Numbered from the stretch's first letter, positions 39,936-48,950 are shown. The stretch: DNA of 64,000 nucleotides from DASQBT01 sp049578545 (GCA_049578545.1 JBAUMF010000027.1:157262-221261); one strand, 5' to 3'. The notes: generated from the letters alone by a model not told the origin. Made by a program: numbers and translations.

Positions 39936-40211
39936 TTATTCCCCTGCCTCTTCGTTTGCGCCCTCGCCAGCGTCGGCGGACGCGGCCCGATCCTGATCGG
40001 CCAGCTCGTAGAGCGTAAGGGCGCTCACCACCTGCGTACCGGACAGCTTCACATAGAGCGAGCCGTCATCGTTGCGCCAGGCAACGCCGATGCGCTCGTA
40101 GGTGGCCTTCTTGCCGAAGCCGTGGCGCACCTTGGCGACGTGGGTCGGAAGTCTGCCCTTGCCGTTGCTGCGGGCGTTCTCGGTTTCGTTCGTTTGGTTC
40201 GTCGTAGACAT
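39936..40211 (-). CDS. Hypothetical mobile-element protein
   Basis: The 91-residue product starts at ATG 40211, with the strong site AAAGGAGAAGACC upstream. It has a Thr/Asn-rich N-terminus, a core KVRHGFGKKATYERIGVAW and SLYVKLSGTQVV, and an acidic tail. No domain is assigned; it is a likely small beta-rich protein of conjugative elements. It diverges from the coupling-protein gene. Confidence 0.7.
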   Translation of the reverse strand: MSTTNQTNETENARSNGKGRLPTHVAKVRHGFGKKATYERIGVAWRNDDGSLYVKLSGTQVVSALTLYELADQDRAASADAGEGANEEAGE

Positions 40212-40681
40212 GGTCTTCTCCTTTGTTGAACGGACTGGCTCATTCCAGCCGTACCAGGCGGAGAGCGGGCCGCCGGGGACGTGTCCGCCAACACGGGAGG
40301 CACGAAGGGCCGAATGGAGCGGGCAGGCGCAGGACACGCCGCAGCGCATCCCCGCCGGTCTGCTAAACGGCTTTTGGGTAGAAGGCTGAAGGAAGAGCAG
40401 TCCCGGTCATAACGAAGGGCAACGAAGCCCTGTCAGGCGAACCGGGCAAAACCACCGCCCGCTTCTTTCAACGGCGCAAGCAACCCCGATCACACAGGTA
40501 GCCCGCGAACCGGTATCGCATGCGGTCCACCGTCGGCATCCGTCATGCAACAGCATGATGACTCCTTGTGGCTCGCTATGAAGACTCCGGCACGCGAGGT
40601 TGGTGCGAGGTTTGTGCGCCCGCGCCACACGGACAATGGTCTCGACCTGCCCGACGATGGCAGCAAACGAAAGGCGCGGCA
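40212..40681. other. Divergent upstream region of the coupling-protein gene
   Basis: 470 bases lie between divergent genes, with no credible coding frame. The start region of the coupling-protein gene has AAAGG before ATG 40682. Promoters for both directions are expected, but none can be fixed by eye. Confidence 0.4.
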
Positions 40682-42241
40682 ATGACTTCCTTCCTCGATG
40701 ACTTCACACGCGACATTCCGCGCGGACTCAGCTCGCGCTACCTCAAGCAACAGACCGCGCCACAGGCGCGCTGGCAGACGCCCGAAATTATCGCCGAACG
40801 TAGAGCGCTCGATTACGACCCTCGTCATCCGGACGGCAAAATCCTCATCGGCGCGCTCGGCCCCAAGCTTGTCGGCATCGAGGACAACCGGCACGTCCTG
40901 ACCGTCGCCGGGTCGCGCGCGGGCAAGTCCGTCACCCTGGTCAACAATTTGCTGTTCTATCGCGGCAGCGTTCTGGCGACAGACCCGAAGGCCGAGCTGG
41001 CCAACATCACCGCCGCCCGACGCGCCGCGCTCGGGCAGAAGGTGCACGTCCTCGATCCTTTCGAGAACGCATCACGCCGGATCGCGCATCTGCGAAAATC
41101 CTATAACCCTCTTGCGGTCCTGAGGGCCGACAGTCTGACCATTATCGAAGACGCCGGCCTGATCGCCGATGCGCTGGTTGTGCACAGCGGACAGGAAAAG
41201 GACCCGCATTGGGATGAAAGCGCCAAGAATTTCATTGAAGGCGTCATCCTGCATGTAGCGACGGACCCGCGCTACGCGGGGCGGCGCAATCTCCTCACCG
41301 TGCGCGATCTGATCCGCACGGCGCTGACGCAGGAACCCGCTGCGCTGGTCGGCGAAGACGAGGAGCCGCTGTACCTGCTGGAAAAGGAGATGCTGCAAAG
41401 CGCGGCGCGCTTTGCCAAGGACGGCAGAACCGAGGACCTGGCGGGCGCGCTCGAAGGCGCGGCGCGCGACTTTTACGAAAAGGGCGGGAACGAGCGCGCG
41501 GGCGTGCTTTCGACCGTGCGCCGTCATACCAAGTTTCTGGATTACGCGGCCATGCGCCGGGTGCTGGCCGGGCATGATTTCGATCTGGCCGACTTGAAGC
41601 GCGATCCGAAGGGCGTGAGCGTCTATCTCTGCCTGCCGGCAAGCCGCATGGGGCTGTGCAATCGCTGGCTGCGCATCTTCATCAATCAGCTTCTCGACGC
41701 GATGGAACGCGAGAAGACCACGCCGCCCGCGCCGGTGCTGGTCTGCCTCGATGAATTCCCGGTGCTGGGCCATATGCGCCAGCTCGAAGACGCGGCCGGG
41801 CAAATCGCGTCGTTCAACGTCAAGCTCTGGGTCGTCCTGCAGGATTGGGGTCAGGGCAAAGCACTGTATAAGGAGCGTTGGGAAACTTTCGCCGGCAACG
41901 CCGGCATTCTCCAGTTCTTCGGCAACAACGATCTGGAGACGCTGGAATATGTCTCGCGGCGTCTCGGTAAAACCCGGATCGAGGTCGCCCGTCAGGGCGA
42001 GGTCGGACCGGAACAGGCGCAATCGGGCCTGTCAGGCCGCAGCGCCAGCATGGAGCTGCACGATCTGCTGACGCCGGACGAAGTCAGCCGGCACTTCTCG
42101 CGCAGCGACCGGCTGAAAAGGCAACTGGTGATCTGGGCCGGATTCGATCCGATGATCCTGCAACGGGTGGAGTATTTCGATCAGGCCGGCCCGCACCGAG
42201 GCATCTTCAAGGGGATATATTCGGACGGCGCGTCAGCGTAA
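40682..42241 (+). CDS. VirD4/TraG-type coupling protein
   Basis: At 519 residues it has the type IV coupling protein ATPase motifs: Walker A AGSRAGKSVT (about residue 78) and Walker B VLVCLDEFPVLGHM (about 350), with the usual LRKSYNPL segment and HWDESAKNFIEG. The protein has no clear N-terminal membrane helix pair, so it is a shorter form. It would link the relaxosome to a secretion channel, which is absent here and must come from a helper. The last 35 bases overlap the convergent ankyrin-like gene. Confidence 0.92.
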   Translation: MTSFLDDFTRDIPRGLSSRYLKQQTAPQARWQTPEIIAERRALDYDPRHPDGKILIGALGPKLVGIEDNRHVLTVAGSRAGKSVTLVNNLLFYRGSVLATDPKAELANITAARRAALGQKVHVLDPFENASRRIAHLRKSYNPLAVLRADSLTIIEDAGLIADALVVHSGQEKDPHWDESAKNFIEGVILHVATDPRYAGRRNLLTVRDLIRTALTQEPAALVGEDEEPLYLLEKEMLQSAARFAKDGRTEDLAGALEGAARDFYEKGGNERAGVLSTVRRHTKFLDYAAMRRVLAGHDFDLADLKRDPKGVSVYLCLPASRMGLCNRWLRIFINQLLDAMEREKTTPPAPVLVCLDEFPVLGHMRQLEDAAGQIASFNVKLWVVLQDWGQGKALYKERWETFAGNAGILQFFGNNDLETLEYVSRRLGKTRIEVARQGEVGPEQAQSGLSGRSASMELHDLLTPDEVSRHFSRSDRLKRQLVIWAGFDPMILQRVEYFDQAGPHRGIFKGIYSDGASA

Positions 42242-42599
42242 TCCCCTGAGTTTCGGCCTGCTTGCGCTCCTTGCTGCCAAGCAGGCGCGCCGCTGCCGGA
42301 TCATCCCCAAACAGATAGGCGAGTTCCGAGGCAAGCCGTCCGCCTTTGTCGCGCAGTAAATAATCGACCTTGCCGGTGCCAACGAGATAGCGCAGTACCG
42401 TGTGCGCCCGCGTGCCCGCGCAGGCATGCAATGCTGATTCACCAGTCAGCGGGTCCTGATAATTGATCGGGAATCCGGCATCGACGAAACGCTTCAGGGT
42501 CCGCTCATTATCGCGCTCCGCCGCTTGCATGAACTCGCGGCCGAGGGCGCGGGGAACGGGGTCCGGAATAAGGTCGGTGACATCAGCTGTAGCAGACAC
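42207..42599 (-). CDS. Ankyrin-repeat-like protein, copy 1
   Basis: The product of about 130 residues starts with GTG 42599, preceded by AAAGGAG. It has ankyrin-like repeats (about 40-110): DAGFPINYQDPLTGESALHACAG and GTGKVDYLLRDKGGRLASEL. Its C-terminal 50 residues match those of the gene at 43151-43729 almost word for word (LLRDKGGRLASELAYLFG). It overlaps the 3' end of the coupling-protein gene. Confidence 0.78.
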   Translation of the reverse strand: MSATADVTDLIPDPVPRALGREFMQAAERDNERTLKRFVDAGFPINYQDPLTGESALHACAGTRAHTVLRYLVGTGKVDYLLRDKGGRLASELAYLFGDDPAAARLLGSKERKQAETQGITLTRRPNISP

Positions 42600-42855
42600 G
42601 ATTTTTCTCCTTTGTTGTTCTTCACGACGGCCTGCGGTGGCCCAGGGCCTGCGCGGTGCCGCGTTGTTCGGTTGCCGTGTGGTTTTACAGGTCGGCCTGG
42701 AGAAATCAGGACGGGAAACGCTAAACACGTCCTAAATATGGGAGAGCCCACTGCTTATAGAATTCATAATATAAAATGTTGGAATACGTCAATCAATGGC
42801 GGCTATTTACAATAGGTGCAGTGGGTTAGGACTTAGCTATAGTCGAGCCTCTTGA

Positions 42856-42959
42856 GCCGCATGCCAGCATGGATCTGCACGGTCTGCTGTCGCCGGACGA
42901 AGTCAACCCGGGCATTTCTCGCGCAGTGACCGACAGGAACGGGAATTAGTGATCTGAGA
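42856..42959 (+). pseudogene. Decayed 3' fragment of a coupling-protein gene
   Basis: These about 104 bases align with 42040-42143 of the intact gene: both contain GCCAGCATGGA.CTGCACG.TC, GCCGGACGAAGTCA and TTCTCGCGCAG. Several mismatches and frameshifts destroy the frame. With the neighbouring ankyrin-like paralogue it marks a tandem duplication of the coupling-protein 3' end and ankyrin gene. Confidence 0.85.
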
Positions 42960-42972
42960 ATTTTTGCCGAGA

Positions 42973-43140
42973 ATGGGCAAAAGGATAGTCAGCGTGCTTT
43001 ACGTGCTGGCGATGGCAGCCGTCATCGTCGGCGTGGATTTCGCATTCTTCAAAAACCGGTTTTGGGAACGCCTGACAGTGAATATCGGCATTGTCCTGGT
43101 GTTCCTTGCTTTCTACTTCAGATTCTTCAGGCATCCATGA
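42973..43140 (+). CDS. Small membrane protein (55 residues)
   Basis: The ORF encodes 55 residues with two hydrophobic segments: VSVLYVLAMAAVIVGVDFAF and NIGIVLVFLAFYFRFF, separated by KNRFWERL. The pattern is consistent with a short inner-membrane protein with two spanning helices, often seen near coupling proteins in mobile elements (recall). Ribosome site GAGA is weak. It lies between the coupling-protein fragment and the second ankyrin-like gene. Confidence 0.65.
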   Translation: MGKRIVSVLYVLAMAAVIVGVDFAFFKNRFWERLTVNIGIVLVFLAFYFRFFRHP

Positions 43141-43150
43141 ACAAGGCGCG

Positions 43151-43729
43151 TCAAAGCTGAGGGCGGCGCGTCAGCGTAATCCCCTGTGCTTCGGCCTGCT
43201 TGCATTCCTTGATGCCAAGCAGGCGCGCCACTGCCGGGTCGTGCCCGAACAGATAGGCGAGTTCCGAGGCAAGCCGTCCGCCTTTGTCGCGCAGCAGGTA
43301 ATTGCACAGTCCGCTCTCGATCAGAACGCGCAACACTTTGCGTGCGTGCACGGCGGCAGAAATGTGCAGCGCGGTCTCCTCACTCTGCCGATCCTGATAA
43401 TTGGTGGGGAATCCTTCCTCGATGAACGCGCCCACCATCGGCGCGTTGCCGCGCTCCGCCGCTTTCAGGAATTCACGACCGAGGGCGTTCATCGCCCTGT
43501 CGTCGCGAAGCTGGGGCAGCAGCTCGTCGCCGATATATTCGCCGGCCTCGATGCGTTGCGCGCGCTGCGCCGCCATGTCCTGCCAGTGCTTGCGTCTTTC
43601 CAGAACCGTTTTGCCCGGATCAGGCAGCCACGCACGACGGCGACGTGATTCGATACGTTCGCGGAACTGTGCGATGCTGAGCGCGATTCCTTCGGCGGTA
43701 GCGGTTTTTTGTGCTTCCAGCGTGGGCAT
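43151..43729 (-). CDS. Ankyrin-repeat-like protein, copy 2
   Basis: The 192-residue paralogue of the gene at 42207 has an N-terminal basic extension (ESRRRRAWLPDPGKTVLERRKHW) absent from copy 1. Two or three ankyrin-like repeats lie around residues 85-165. The shared 3' DNA, including GGCGCGTCAGCGTAATCCCC, is nearly identical to copy 1. The gene is 2 bases downstream of the next one in the same direction, so the two are probably cotranscribed. Confidence 0.78.
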   Translation of the reverse strand: MPTLEAQKTATAEGIALSIAQFRERIESRRRRAWLPDPGKTVLERRKHWQDMAAQRAQRIEAGEYIGDELLPQLRDDRAMNALGREFLKAAERGNAPMVGAFIEEGFPTNYQDRQSEETALHISAAVHARKVLRVLIESGLCNYLLRDKGGRLASELAYLFGHDPAVARLLGIKECKQAEAQGITLTRRPQL

Positions 43730-43731
43730 TA

Positions 43732-44604
43732 CTAGGCAATCCGCTTGAACAGCATGATGTTGTCGCCGACCGCTTCGAGCATGGCGGAGAATTGTTTGCG
43801 CCCCACCTCATCGTAGCGTTCCTCTACCTGTTCCAGTTCCAGTTCCAGTGGATAGTCATGACGGAGCAACGCAAGCCTTCCTAGTGGACTCTGCGAAGCG
43901 TGCAAAAAATCGGAAGCGACAGTTAGATAATAGCAATTGCGTCCGTTACGCTCGTTCTTCAGGAACATCAGCAGATTGTCTTCGGGCGTGAGGATTGCCC
44001 ATCCGCCATAGGTGACGCGGCTGTTGCGCTCCTCGTCGCGTTCTTGCTGTGACCATTCATCGAATAGCACCATTGCTGTGTCATCGTAAAAATCCTCTGT
44101 CTGCACGATATGGATCAATCCATCTTCGGATGCACGCTGCAAGGTCAGGTCGCGCACGACAAAGTCTTGCTGGTTCGTGTAGGGCGGCTCCCACCGATTG
44201 CTACGGTAGGTTCCTTCGATCGTCGACGGCGGGAGGATGCGCACGGTATCGAAGGCCTGTTTAAGATATTCGAGTAGACGCTGCGCCGCGTGCCATGACG
44301 GCGCATGTTCCCGCAGCTCCGCTTCCGTAATCAGCGCGTTATCCTCATGCGTTGCGAACTTGACGATGGCTTCGAGCCGGTCGTCTTGCATTGTCAGGAA
44401 TCGCCGTCCGCCGTCGGGCCTTCTGATCCCCTCCACAAACTGCCGCAGCCGCTCGGCCGGCACGTCCACATCTGTCGAGACGCTGATCGCCTCGCTGACA
44501 TCCTTCCAGTTATAGCGGCGGCCATCGACGGGATCGCGACCGAACCTGTGATAGGCCCGCAACGCGTCACGCAAGCGGTTCAATTGCCAATCGGAATATC
44601 GCAC
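43732..44604 (-). CDS. Hypothetical protein (290 residues)
   Basis: This soluble protein of no recognised family has a tryptophan- and arginine-rich N-terminus (YSDWQLNRLRDALRAYHRFG) that could be DNA-binding and a central SEAISVSTDVDVPAERLRQFVEGI helix-rich segment. The C-terminal part is beta-rich with ILTPEDNLLMFLKNERNGRN. It is tightly linked with the second ankyrin-like gene, which suggests joint function. No closer assignment is possible. Confidence 0.7.
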   Translation of the reverse strand: MRYSDWQLNRLRDALRAYHRFGRDPVDGRRYNWKDVSEAISVSTDVDVPAERLRQFVEGIRRPDGGRRFLTMQDDRLEAIVKFATHEDNALITEAELREHAPSWHAAQRLLEYLKQAFDTVRILPPSTIEGTYRSNRWEPPYTNQQDFVVRDLTLQRASEDGLIHIVQTEDFYDDTAMVLFDEWSQQERDEERNSRVTYGGWAILTPEDNLLMFLKNERNGRNCYYLTVASDFLHASQSPLGRLALLRHDYPLELELEQVEERYDEVGRKQFSAMLEAVGDNIMLFKRIA

Positions 44605-44717
44605 GGCGCCTCTAGTCCACCAAAACCGCGCCCGCGAGGTTGGCGCGAGGAATCCATCCTGAACGGAAGTCTACATTACCCGTGTCTGCAAATGGCAGAC
44701 GCAACGGAGATAAATCC

Positions 44718-44894
44718 ATGAGCAACAGCAGCAAAGCATGGCGCCAGGGCGCCCAGCACGCCAGTAGCGGCAAGGGCGCCTCGAACCACTCAAACAGCAC
44801 CTGGCAGGTCCGGCAGGCTTACGTGGCGGGATACAAATCCACGACTAAGCCGAACTCCGGCAATTCCGGGAATTCCGGCAAGTCCGGCAAGTAA
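44718..44894 (+). CDS. Small Ser/Gly/Asn-rich protein
   Basis: The 58-residue product has GGAGATAAATCC before its ATG. It has an N-terminal KAWRQGAQHA segment and ends in short NSG repeats (NSGNSGNSGKSGK). There is no known domain. It precedes the next two genes in the same direction and looks like the first gene of a small operon. Confidence 0.6.
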   Translation: MSNSSKAWRQGAQHASSGKGASNHSNSTWQVRQAYVAGYKSTTKPNSGNSGNSGKSGK

Positions 44895-44951
44895 TGAAAC
44901 GCGGCGGTCCGGCGGAACCGGGCCGCTGTTTTTTCCGACAGGAGCATTTTT

Positions 44952-45644
44952 ATGAAACAAACACTCCGTTCGCCCTTCGCCGGCAAGCCCAGGACCTGGC
45001 AAACCAGCGATCGCGGCGGCAATCCCGCATTTCACGTCGAGCCGCGCATCCTTACGCCAATGCGCGCCATGGCCGTCAGCTTCCTCACCAAGCTCGGAAC
45101 CATCGCCGGCATCGGCTATGCACTCTTGAATGTGGCCAACGCCGACCATCCCGACGCGGGAATGCTGGCGGCGGCAATCATCATTCCCGTTATCGGCGGC
45201 ATTGTGCTGCACCAGACGCTGGATTCCTTCTTCAGAAAACGCGTCAGGCTGATGCTGACGGAGCAGCGCTTTAGCGTGCGGGGCTTCTTTGGCTGGAAAC
45301 ATTACGACCGGCAATTGCCGCACCGTTTCGCGCTGCTTCCGCACGACTGGTTGCAGGCCGAGCAGGCCGCAAACGAATACCAGATGCAGCAGGCCCAGCT
45401 CGCGCACAAGCCGTACCAGAAGCAGCGCTGGTATGCGGAGTCATTCCACGTTTCTTTCGATTATCTCGGACAGCGGAACGACATCATGACGGTGTACGGC
45501 CAAAAGGAAGCCGTCGCTATCGCGACGCGCCTGAAAGCCTGCGACGACGTGCTCGACGCCTTCGCGCGCCGGGGTCAGGGTACGCCTCTGAGGCCCGCCG
45601 ACGAATGGGGCGACCAGCCGGGTGCGATCCCCGAAACCGTATAA
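44952..45644 (+). CDS. Membrane protein of unknown function
   Basis: The 230-residue protein has two predicted membrane segments at about 38-60 (AMAVSFLTKLGTIAGIGYALL) and 70-88 (AAAIIIPVIGGIVL). A hydrophilic C-terminal part contains HYDRQLPHRFALLPHD. It resembles proteins in alphaproteobacterial mobile elements, though no function is known. It is 18 bases upstream of the coiled-coil gene. Confidence 0.72.
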   Translation: MKQTLRSPFAGKPRTWQTSDRGGNPAFHVEPRILTPMRAMAVSFLTKLGTIAGIGYALLNVANADHPDAGMLAAAIIIPVIGGIVLHQTLDSFFRKRVRLMLTEQRFSVRGFFGWKHYDRQLPHRFALLPHDWLQAEQAANEYQMQQAQLAHKPYQKQRWYAESFHVSFDYLGQRNDIMTVYGQKEAVAIATRLKACDDVLDAFARRGQGTPLRPADEWGDQPGAIPETV

Positions 45645-45662
45645 GGCGCGGGAGATCGTCAA

Positions 45663-46250
45663 ATGCCCCGCGAACCGGATCGCAACCTGCGGCAGGAAGC
45701 CGAGCGGCGGGTGGAGCAGCGCTTCGCGCAACAACGCGAAGCGCTGTTCGCGTCCCACAAGGAGCAGCGCGAGCGCGACCTGCAAGCGCAGCAGCAGGCG
45801 ATCGGGCGCGTGGCGCAGGAGCAGGCGCGGATTGCCGAACAGAAGCGGCAGACGCTGGAAGCGCACGAGCGCAAATGGGACCAGATGCGCGACCGCGTCG
45901 CTTACAAGCCTGAGCCAGCGCCGTCATTCGGCCTGTCGGCTCCGCGCGATGTCGAGCGCGAATACCGCGAAATGCGCCGGCAATGGCTGGACCAGCGTGA
46001 AACCATCGAACAGGGTTATAACGAGCGGATCGAAGCCTGCCAGGTTGCGCAGGACGACCTGCGTTTTGCTTTCGATGCCGCGAACGAAATTTGCGCGCGG
46101 CATGATCGCGAAGAGTACGAGCGGCTGACGGAAACGCAGGAGCGCACGCGCTGGAGCGCGATCGAGCGCGAAGAGACGCGGATTGAGCGTTCCATCACGC
46201 AGGAATTCGGGCAGCGCAGCCGCGATGCCGGGCCGGAACGCGGCCTTTAA
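45663..46250 (+). CDS. Coiled-coil protein of unknown function
   Basis: The 195-residue protein is almost wholly charged, rich in Gln, Glu and Arg, with heptad-like stretches across residues 10-80 and 100-185. No signal peptide or membrane segment is seen. It could be a structural or conjugation accessory protein; the context (third gene of the set from 44718) is the only clue. Confidence 0.65.
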   Translation: MPREPDRNLRQEAERRVEQRFAQQREALFASHKEQRERDLQAQQQAIGRVAQEQARIAEQKRQTLEAHERKWDQMRDRVAYKPEPAPSFGLSAPRDVEREYREMRRQWLDQRETIEQGYNERIEACQVAQDDLRFAFDAANEICARHDREEYERLTETQERTRWSAIEREETRIERSITQEFGQRSRDAGPERGL

Positions 46251-46259
46251 GCGCCACTC

Positions 46260-46577
46260 TCAGAACAACGAGAATTGCCGCGCCGCGGCCTCGCGCGATT
46301 TCCATTCCGGCGTATCGGCAGCCTTGTCGAGCCAGGCGCGGACGAAGGCGAGCGGCCCGCCTTCGTCATCGATCACCGGCGCGCCGATGAAATGCGACCG
46401 GTAGCCGGTTTCCGTCATTGGCAATTGGGCTTTGGGCGGATTGACGGATTCGATCTCCAGATGGGCGATCGGATAGCCGTATACCTCGCGATAAGCGCAC
46501 GACCAGTCCGGGCAATAGCGAACCTCGATGGTGATGCCCCGCCAGACGAATTGTTCGCTCTGATAAGACTGTTCCAT
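46260..46577 (-). CDS. Hypothetical protein downstream of DUF2958 gene
   Basis: The 105-residue product starts at ATG 46577 (MEQSYQSEQF). GAGGGTG just upstream and the stop of the preceding gene at 46588 fix that start. The core is WRGITIEVRYCPDWSCAYREVYGYPIAHLEI, then YRSHF and WLDKAADTPEW. It is likely a small antirestriction- or accessory-type protein conserved in mobile elements; no firm family. Confidence 0.7.
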   Translation of the reverse strand: MEQSYQSEQFVWRGITIEVRYCPDWSCAYREVYGYPIAHLEIESVNPPKAQLPMTETGYRSHFIGAPVIDDEGGPLAFVRAWLDKAADTPEWKSREAAARQFSLF

Positions 46578-46587
46578 GTGCGCACCC

Positions 46588-46947
46588 TCACGCTTTGATT
46601 GCGCCATGTGCCTGCGCCTCGTCGGCATAGGCGGATAGCGTCTTGGTGGCCATGAAGTGCAGGTCGCGCTCGATCGGCAGGCCCAGCCTGCCGCGCACGG
46701 ATTCCAGCTCCGACAGGCTGACGGAACCAAGTTCCGGACAGCCGACGCCAAGGTCGCAAAGCCCGAAGGCGATGTCGGGCTCGTCCGGATCGATCTCGGT
46801 CAGAAGCCAGGTGCAGCCGGCGTCGGGCGTGAACAGTTTCACGACGGGCAGGAAGTCGGGCTCGGCTTCGTCGTCCAGCTCGAATTGCTGGCGGACGCGC
46901 CCGTTGCGGAGCAGTTTTTCGCGGATGTCTGCGGTCAAGAGTTTCAT
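46588..46947 (-). CDS. DUF2958 family protein
   Basis: The 119-residue protein matches DUF2958 in start and end: MKLLTADIREKLL, VVKLFTPDAGCTWLLTEIDP, and SLSELESVRGRLGLPIERDLHF. The family is common on plasmids and mobile elements, often next to antirestriction genes, and has no known function. The ribosome site AAAGGAGAGACACC precedes it. Confidence 0.92.
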   Translation of the reverse strand: MKLLTADIREKLLRNGRVRQQFELDDEAEPDFLPVVKLFTPDAGCTWLLTEIDPDEPDIAFGLCDLGVGCPELGSVSLSELESVRGRLGLPIERDLHFMATKTLSAYADEAQAHGAIKA

Positions 46948-47250
46948 GGTGTCTCTCCTTTCACTGAGGGTTTTCTCAAAGTGCGGAGAGAACAGCCGGG
47001 CGGAGAAGCCACGGGGTCACCCAAGATTCTGTTCGTTTCGGGAGGGTCACGTCAGGGAAACCCGAAAACGAAAGAATCTCTGGATTGATGCCGGGGCGCG
47101 CCCGGCTAAAACGCAGCGTCCATGCTTGAGAAAACCGCTGAAGGCAGAGACACGCAGCAAAGATCGCAGATCAGGCGTGCCGCGGTGCTTCGCCAATGGC
47201 AACTAAGCGGCGGCGCTACACGGCATCCGTCACGTCGCCGTTGCCGTCGT
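46948..47250. other. Intergenic region with a long dyad
   Basis: 300 bases upstream of the DUF2958 gene. A long imperfect dyad at 47024-47042 and 47061-47079 pairs AGATTCT...TTCG with CGAAAGAATCT. The region also has a GCCGGGCG/CGCCCGGC pair. It is probably the promoter and regulatory region; a 50-codon frame on the plus strand is not convincing. Confidence 0.5.
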
Positions 47251-47526
47251 TCACTTGGTATCGTCGGGCTTTGAGCCGATGCGCACCGGCGGTGTGTCGC
47301 GTTCACTGAGCCGCTGTTGAAGGAGCGCGTTAAAGGCCTCTTCGGACACCACGTACTCGTCATGCAGAAGGCCGCGTTCCGGATCGATACCGAGGCCTTC
47401 GAGGAACCTCATATCCTCATAAAGCGTGCTATTCACCGGGTCCCAGATTTCGCATTTCACGGGCCGTTCGTTTTCGAACAGCACGCGCGCCGGACAATGG
47501 CCCCAGTCAAAATACAGGTAAGGCAT
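47251..47526 (-). CDS. Hypothetical protein (91 residues)
   Basis: ATG 47526 gives MPYLYFDWGHCPARVLFE. The core is CEIWDPVNSTLYEDMRFLEGLGIDPERG. No recognised domain. It lies in the antirestriction neighbourhood with the DUF2958 and ArdC-like genes, in the same direction as both. The longer upstream frame is read from other coding DNA. Confidence 0.7.
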   Translation of the reverse strand: MPYLYFDWGHCPARVLFENERPVKCEIWDPVNSTLYEDMRFLEGLGIDPERGLLHDEYVVSEEAFNALLQQRLSERDTPPVRIGSKPDDTK

Positions 47527-47552
47527 GGCTCTAGTTTCCTGTCGGTTTCCGT

Positions 47553-47812
47553 TCAATTTCGCCGCAGACAGTCTAGCAAACTCGGATCGCAATAGCGGCC
47601 GGCGACGGTGCGCTGGCTGGCCGGGCGGCAATCTTCCTTGAGTGCAAACAGGGCCGGTTGGTCCGGCCTTGACGCCCCCCACTCGTGGGCGGGGCAAGTC
47701 CCCATGCCGCGATCTGCTGCCGGCGCAATTCGACGATGTCGCGCCAGGGATAGGCGGCGGCTCCCCGCCTTCGCGGGGACAGGCTTGATGACAAGCGTGT
47801 CGGGTGGGTCAT
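47553..47812 (-). pseudogene. Frameshifted small ORF after ardC-like gene
   Basis: The ORF starts at an ATG overlapping the ardC-like stop (ATGA, 47812). It reads AAYPWRDIVELRRQQIAAWGLAP in one frame, then continues convincingly in the next frame as HEWGASRPDQPALFALKEDC and RYCDPSLLDCLRRN. The jump is at a C-rich tract near 47690. One base gain or loss there would fuse both parts into a product of about 85 residues. It is either a real pseudogene, programmed slippage or a sequencing error. Confidence 0.55.
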
Positions 47813-48726
47813 TCTGCCGCCTCCTGAACCGCGACCGGCTGCAATCCGTGCAGGTAATCGGCGGCGCGCTGCGCGTGGGCGGCGGCGGTGAAGATCGCCC
47901 GCTTGTCGTCCTTGAGCACCTTGAGCCAATGGGCGATGTAAGAGGCATGATCCTCTCGCGGCTCCACCGACAGGTCGAGATCGGCAGAGAGGAAGGCGGA
48001 ACCAATCTCGGCGACAAGTTCCTCCATCGCGTAACCTTCATCGCCCCAGCGCTTGCGCCCGAAATCGCGCTCCAGCCGTTGCGGGTGGCGAGTCCAGTGG
48101 GTCATTTCATGGGCCAGCGTAGCGTAGTAGCTTTCCGCATCCCGGAAACTCTCGAACGCCGGCATCTGCACGCGGTTGTCGGCCATCGTGTAGAAAGCCT
48201 GATTCCCGCCATGGCTGATAGTGGCTCCGGTGGCGGAGAAGAACTCCTCCGCTTGGGCGATGCGCTGCACGGGATCAAGGACCGGCTCGGCCAGTTGGTA
48301 GTAATGCGCGGGAAGGCCTTCGATCTGCTCGACGTTAAACACGGTGTACCCCTTCATAAAGGGAATAACCCGGTCGATCTCCTCCCCGGTCTTCTCGTCT
48401 TCTTCCATGCGGTTGATGGTGTTGGCATACACGACCAGTTCCCCGCGCTCCCCTTTGCGGACATGGGCTCCTAACTCTTGAGCTTGCTTGAAGGTCATCC
48501 AGATGGGCGCGCTGTAGCAACGCTCCATGGCGGCGGACCAAAGCATCAGGACATTGATGCCGTTGTAGGGCTGGCCGTTATGGCGCAGGGGCTTGCAAAT
48601 CCTTCCGGCGGCATGTTCGGCGTTCCAGGGCTTCATCCATGGGCGGATTCCCTGCTCAAGGTCGGCAACAATGCGGTCGGTGACACGAGTGTAAACGTCC
48701 TTGCGGTCGGCGTTGGCGTTGGTCAT
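47809..48726 (-). CDS. ArdC-like antirestriction zincin
   Basis: The product is about 305 residues, starting at ATG 48726 (MTNANADRKDVYTRVTDRIV), with AGAGGAGC upstream. The N-terminal ArdC domain (about 10-130) has PWMKPWN and NGINVLMLW, typical of TraC/ArdC proteins that bind single-stranded DNA. The C-terminal zinc-peptidase domain has TLAHEMTHWTRHP (about residue 205) and the downstream EELVAEIGSAFL. ArdC-type proteins can protect incoming DNA from type I restriction. It leads the DUF2958/antirestriction group. Confidence 0.92.
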   Translation of the reverse strand: MTNANADRKDVYTRVTDRIVADLEQGIRPWMKPWNAEHAAGRICKPLRHNGQPYNGINVLMLWSAAMERCYSAPIWMTFKQAQELGAHVRKGERGELVVYANTINRMEEDEKTGEEIDRVIPFMKGYTVFNVEQIEGLPAHYYQLAEPVLDPVQRIAQAEEFFSATGATISHGGNQAFYTMADNRVQMPAFESFRDAESYYATLAHEMTHWTRHPQRLERDFGRKRWGDEGYAMEELVAEIGSAFLSADLDLSVEPREDHASYIAHWLKVLKDDKRAIFTAAAHAQRAADYLHGLQPVAVQEAAE

Positions 48727-48950
48727 GGTCTTTGCTCCTCTCAAAATGAAGGGTTCGGGTTGCAGTGCACGTGCACATGCACCCGATGCCCGTCGGCGAG
48801 ACCGGGGGTAGCAAAGGTCAAGGGCGTTCAGGCGGGAGGGGGATCACCCGGCCTGCACGGAGCCGAAGGCGGAGGAAGGTTGGGGATACCCGCCTGAGAA
48901 GGCGGAGCTTCACCCTTGCCGTCGCGGGGGGCGGAGCCCACTAGGAAAAC

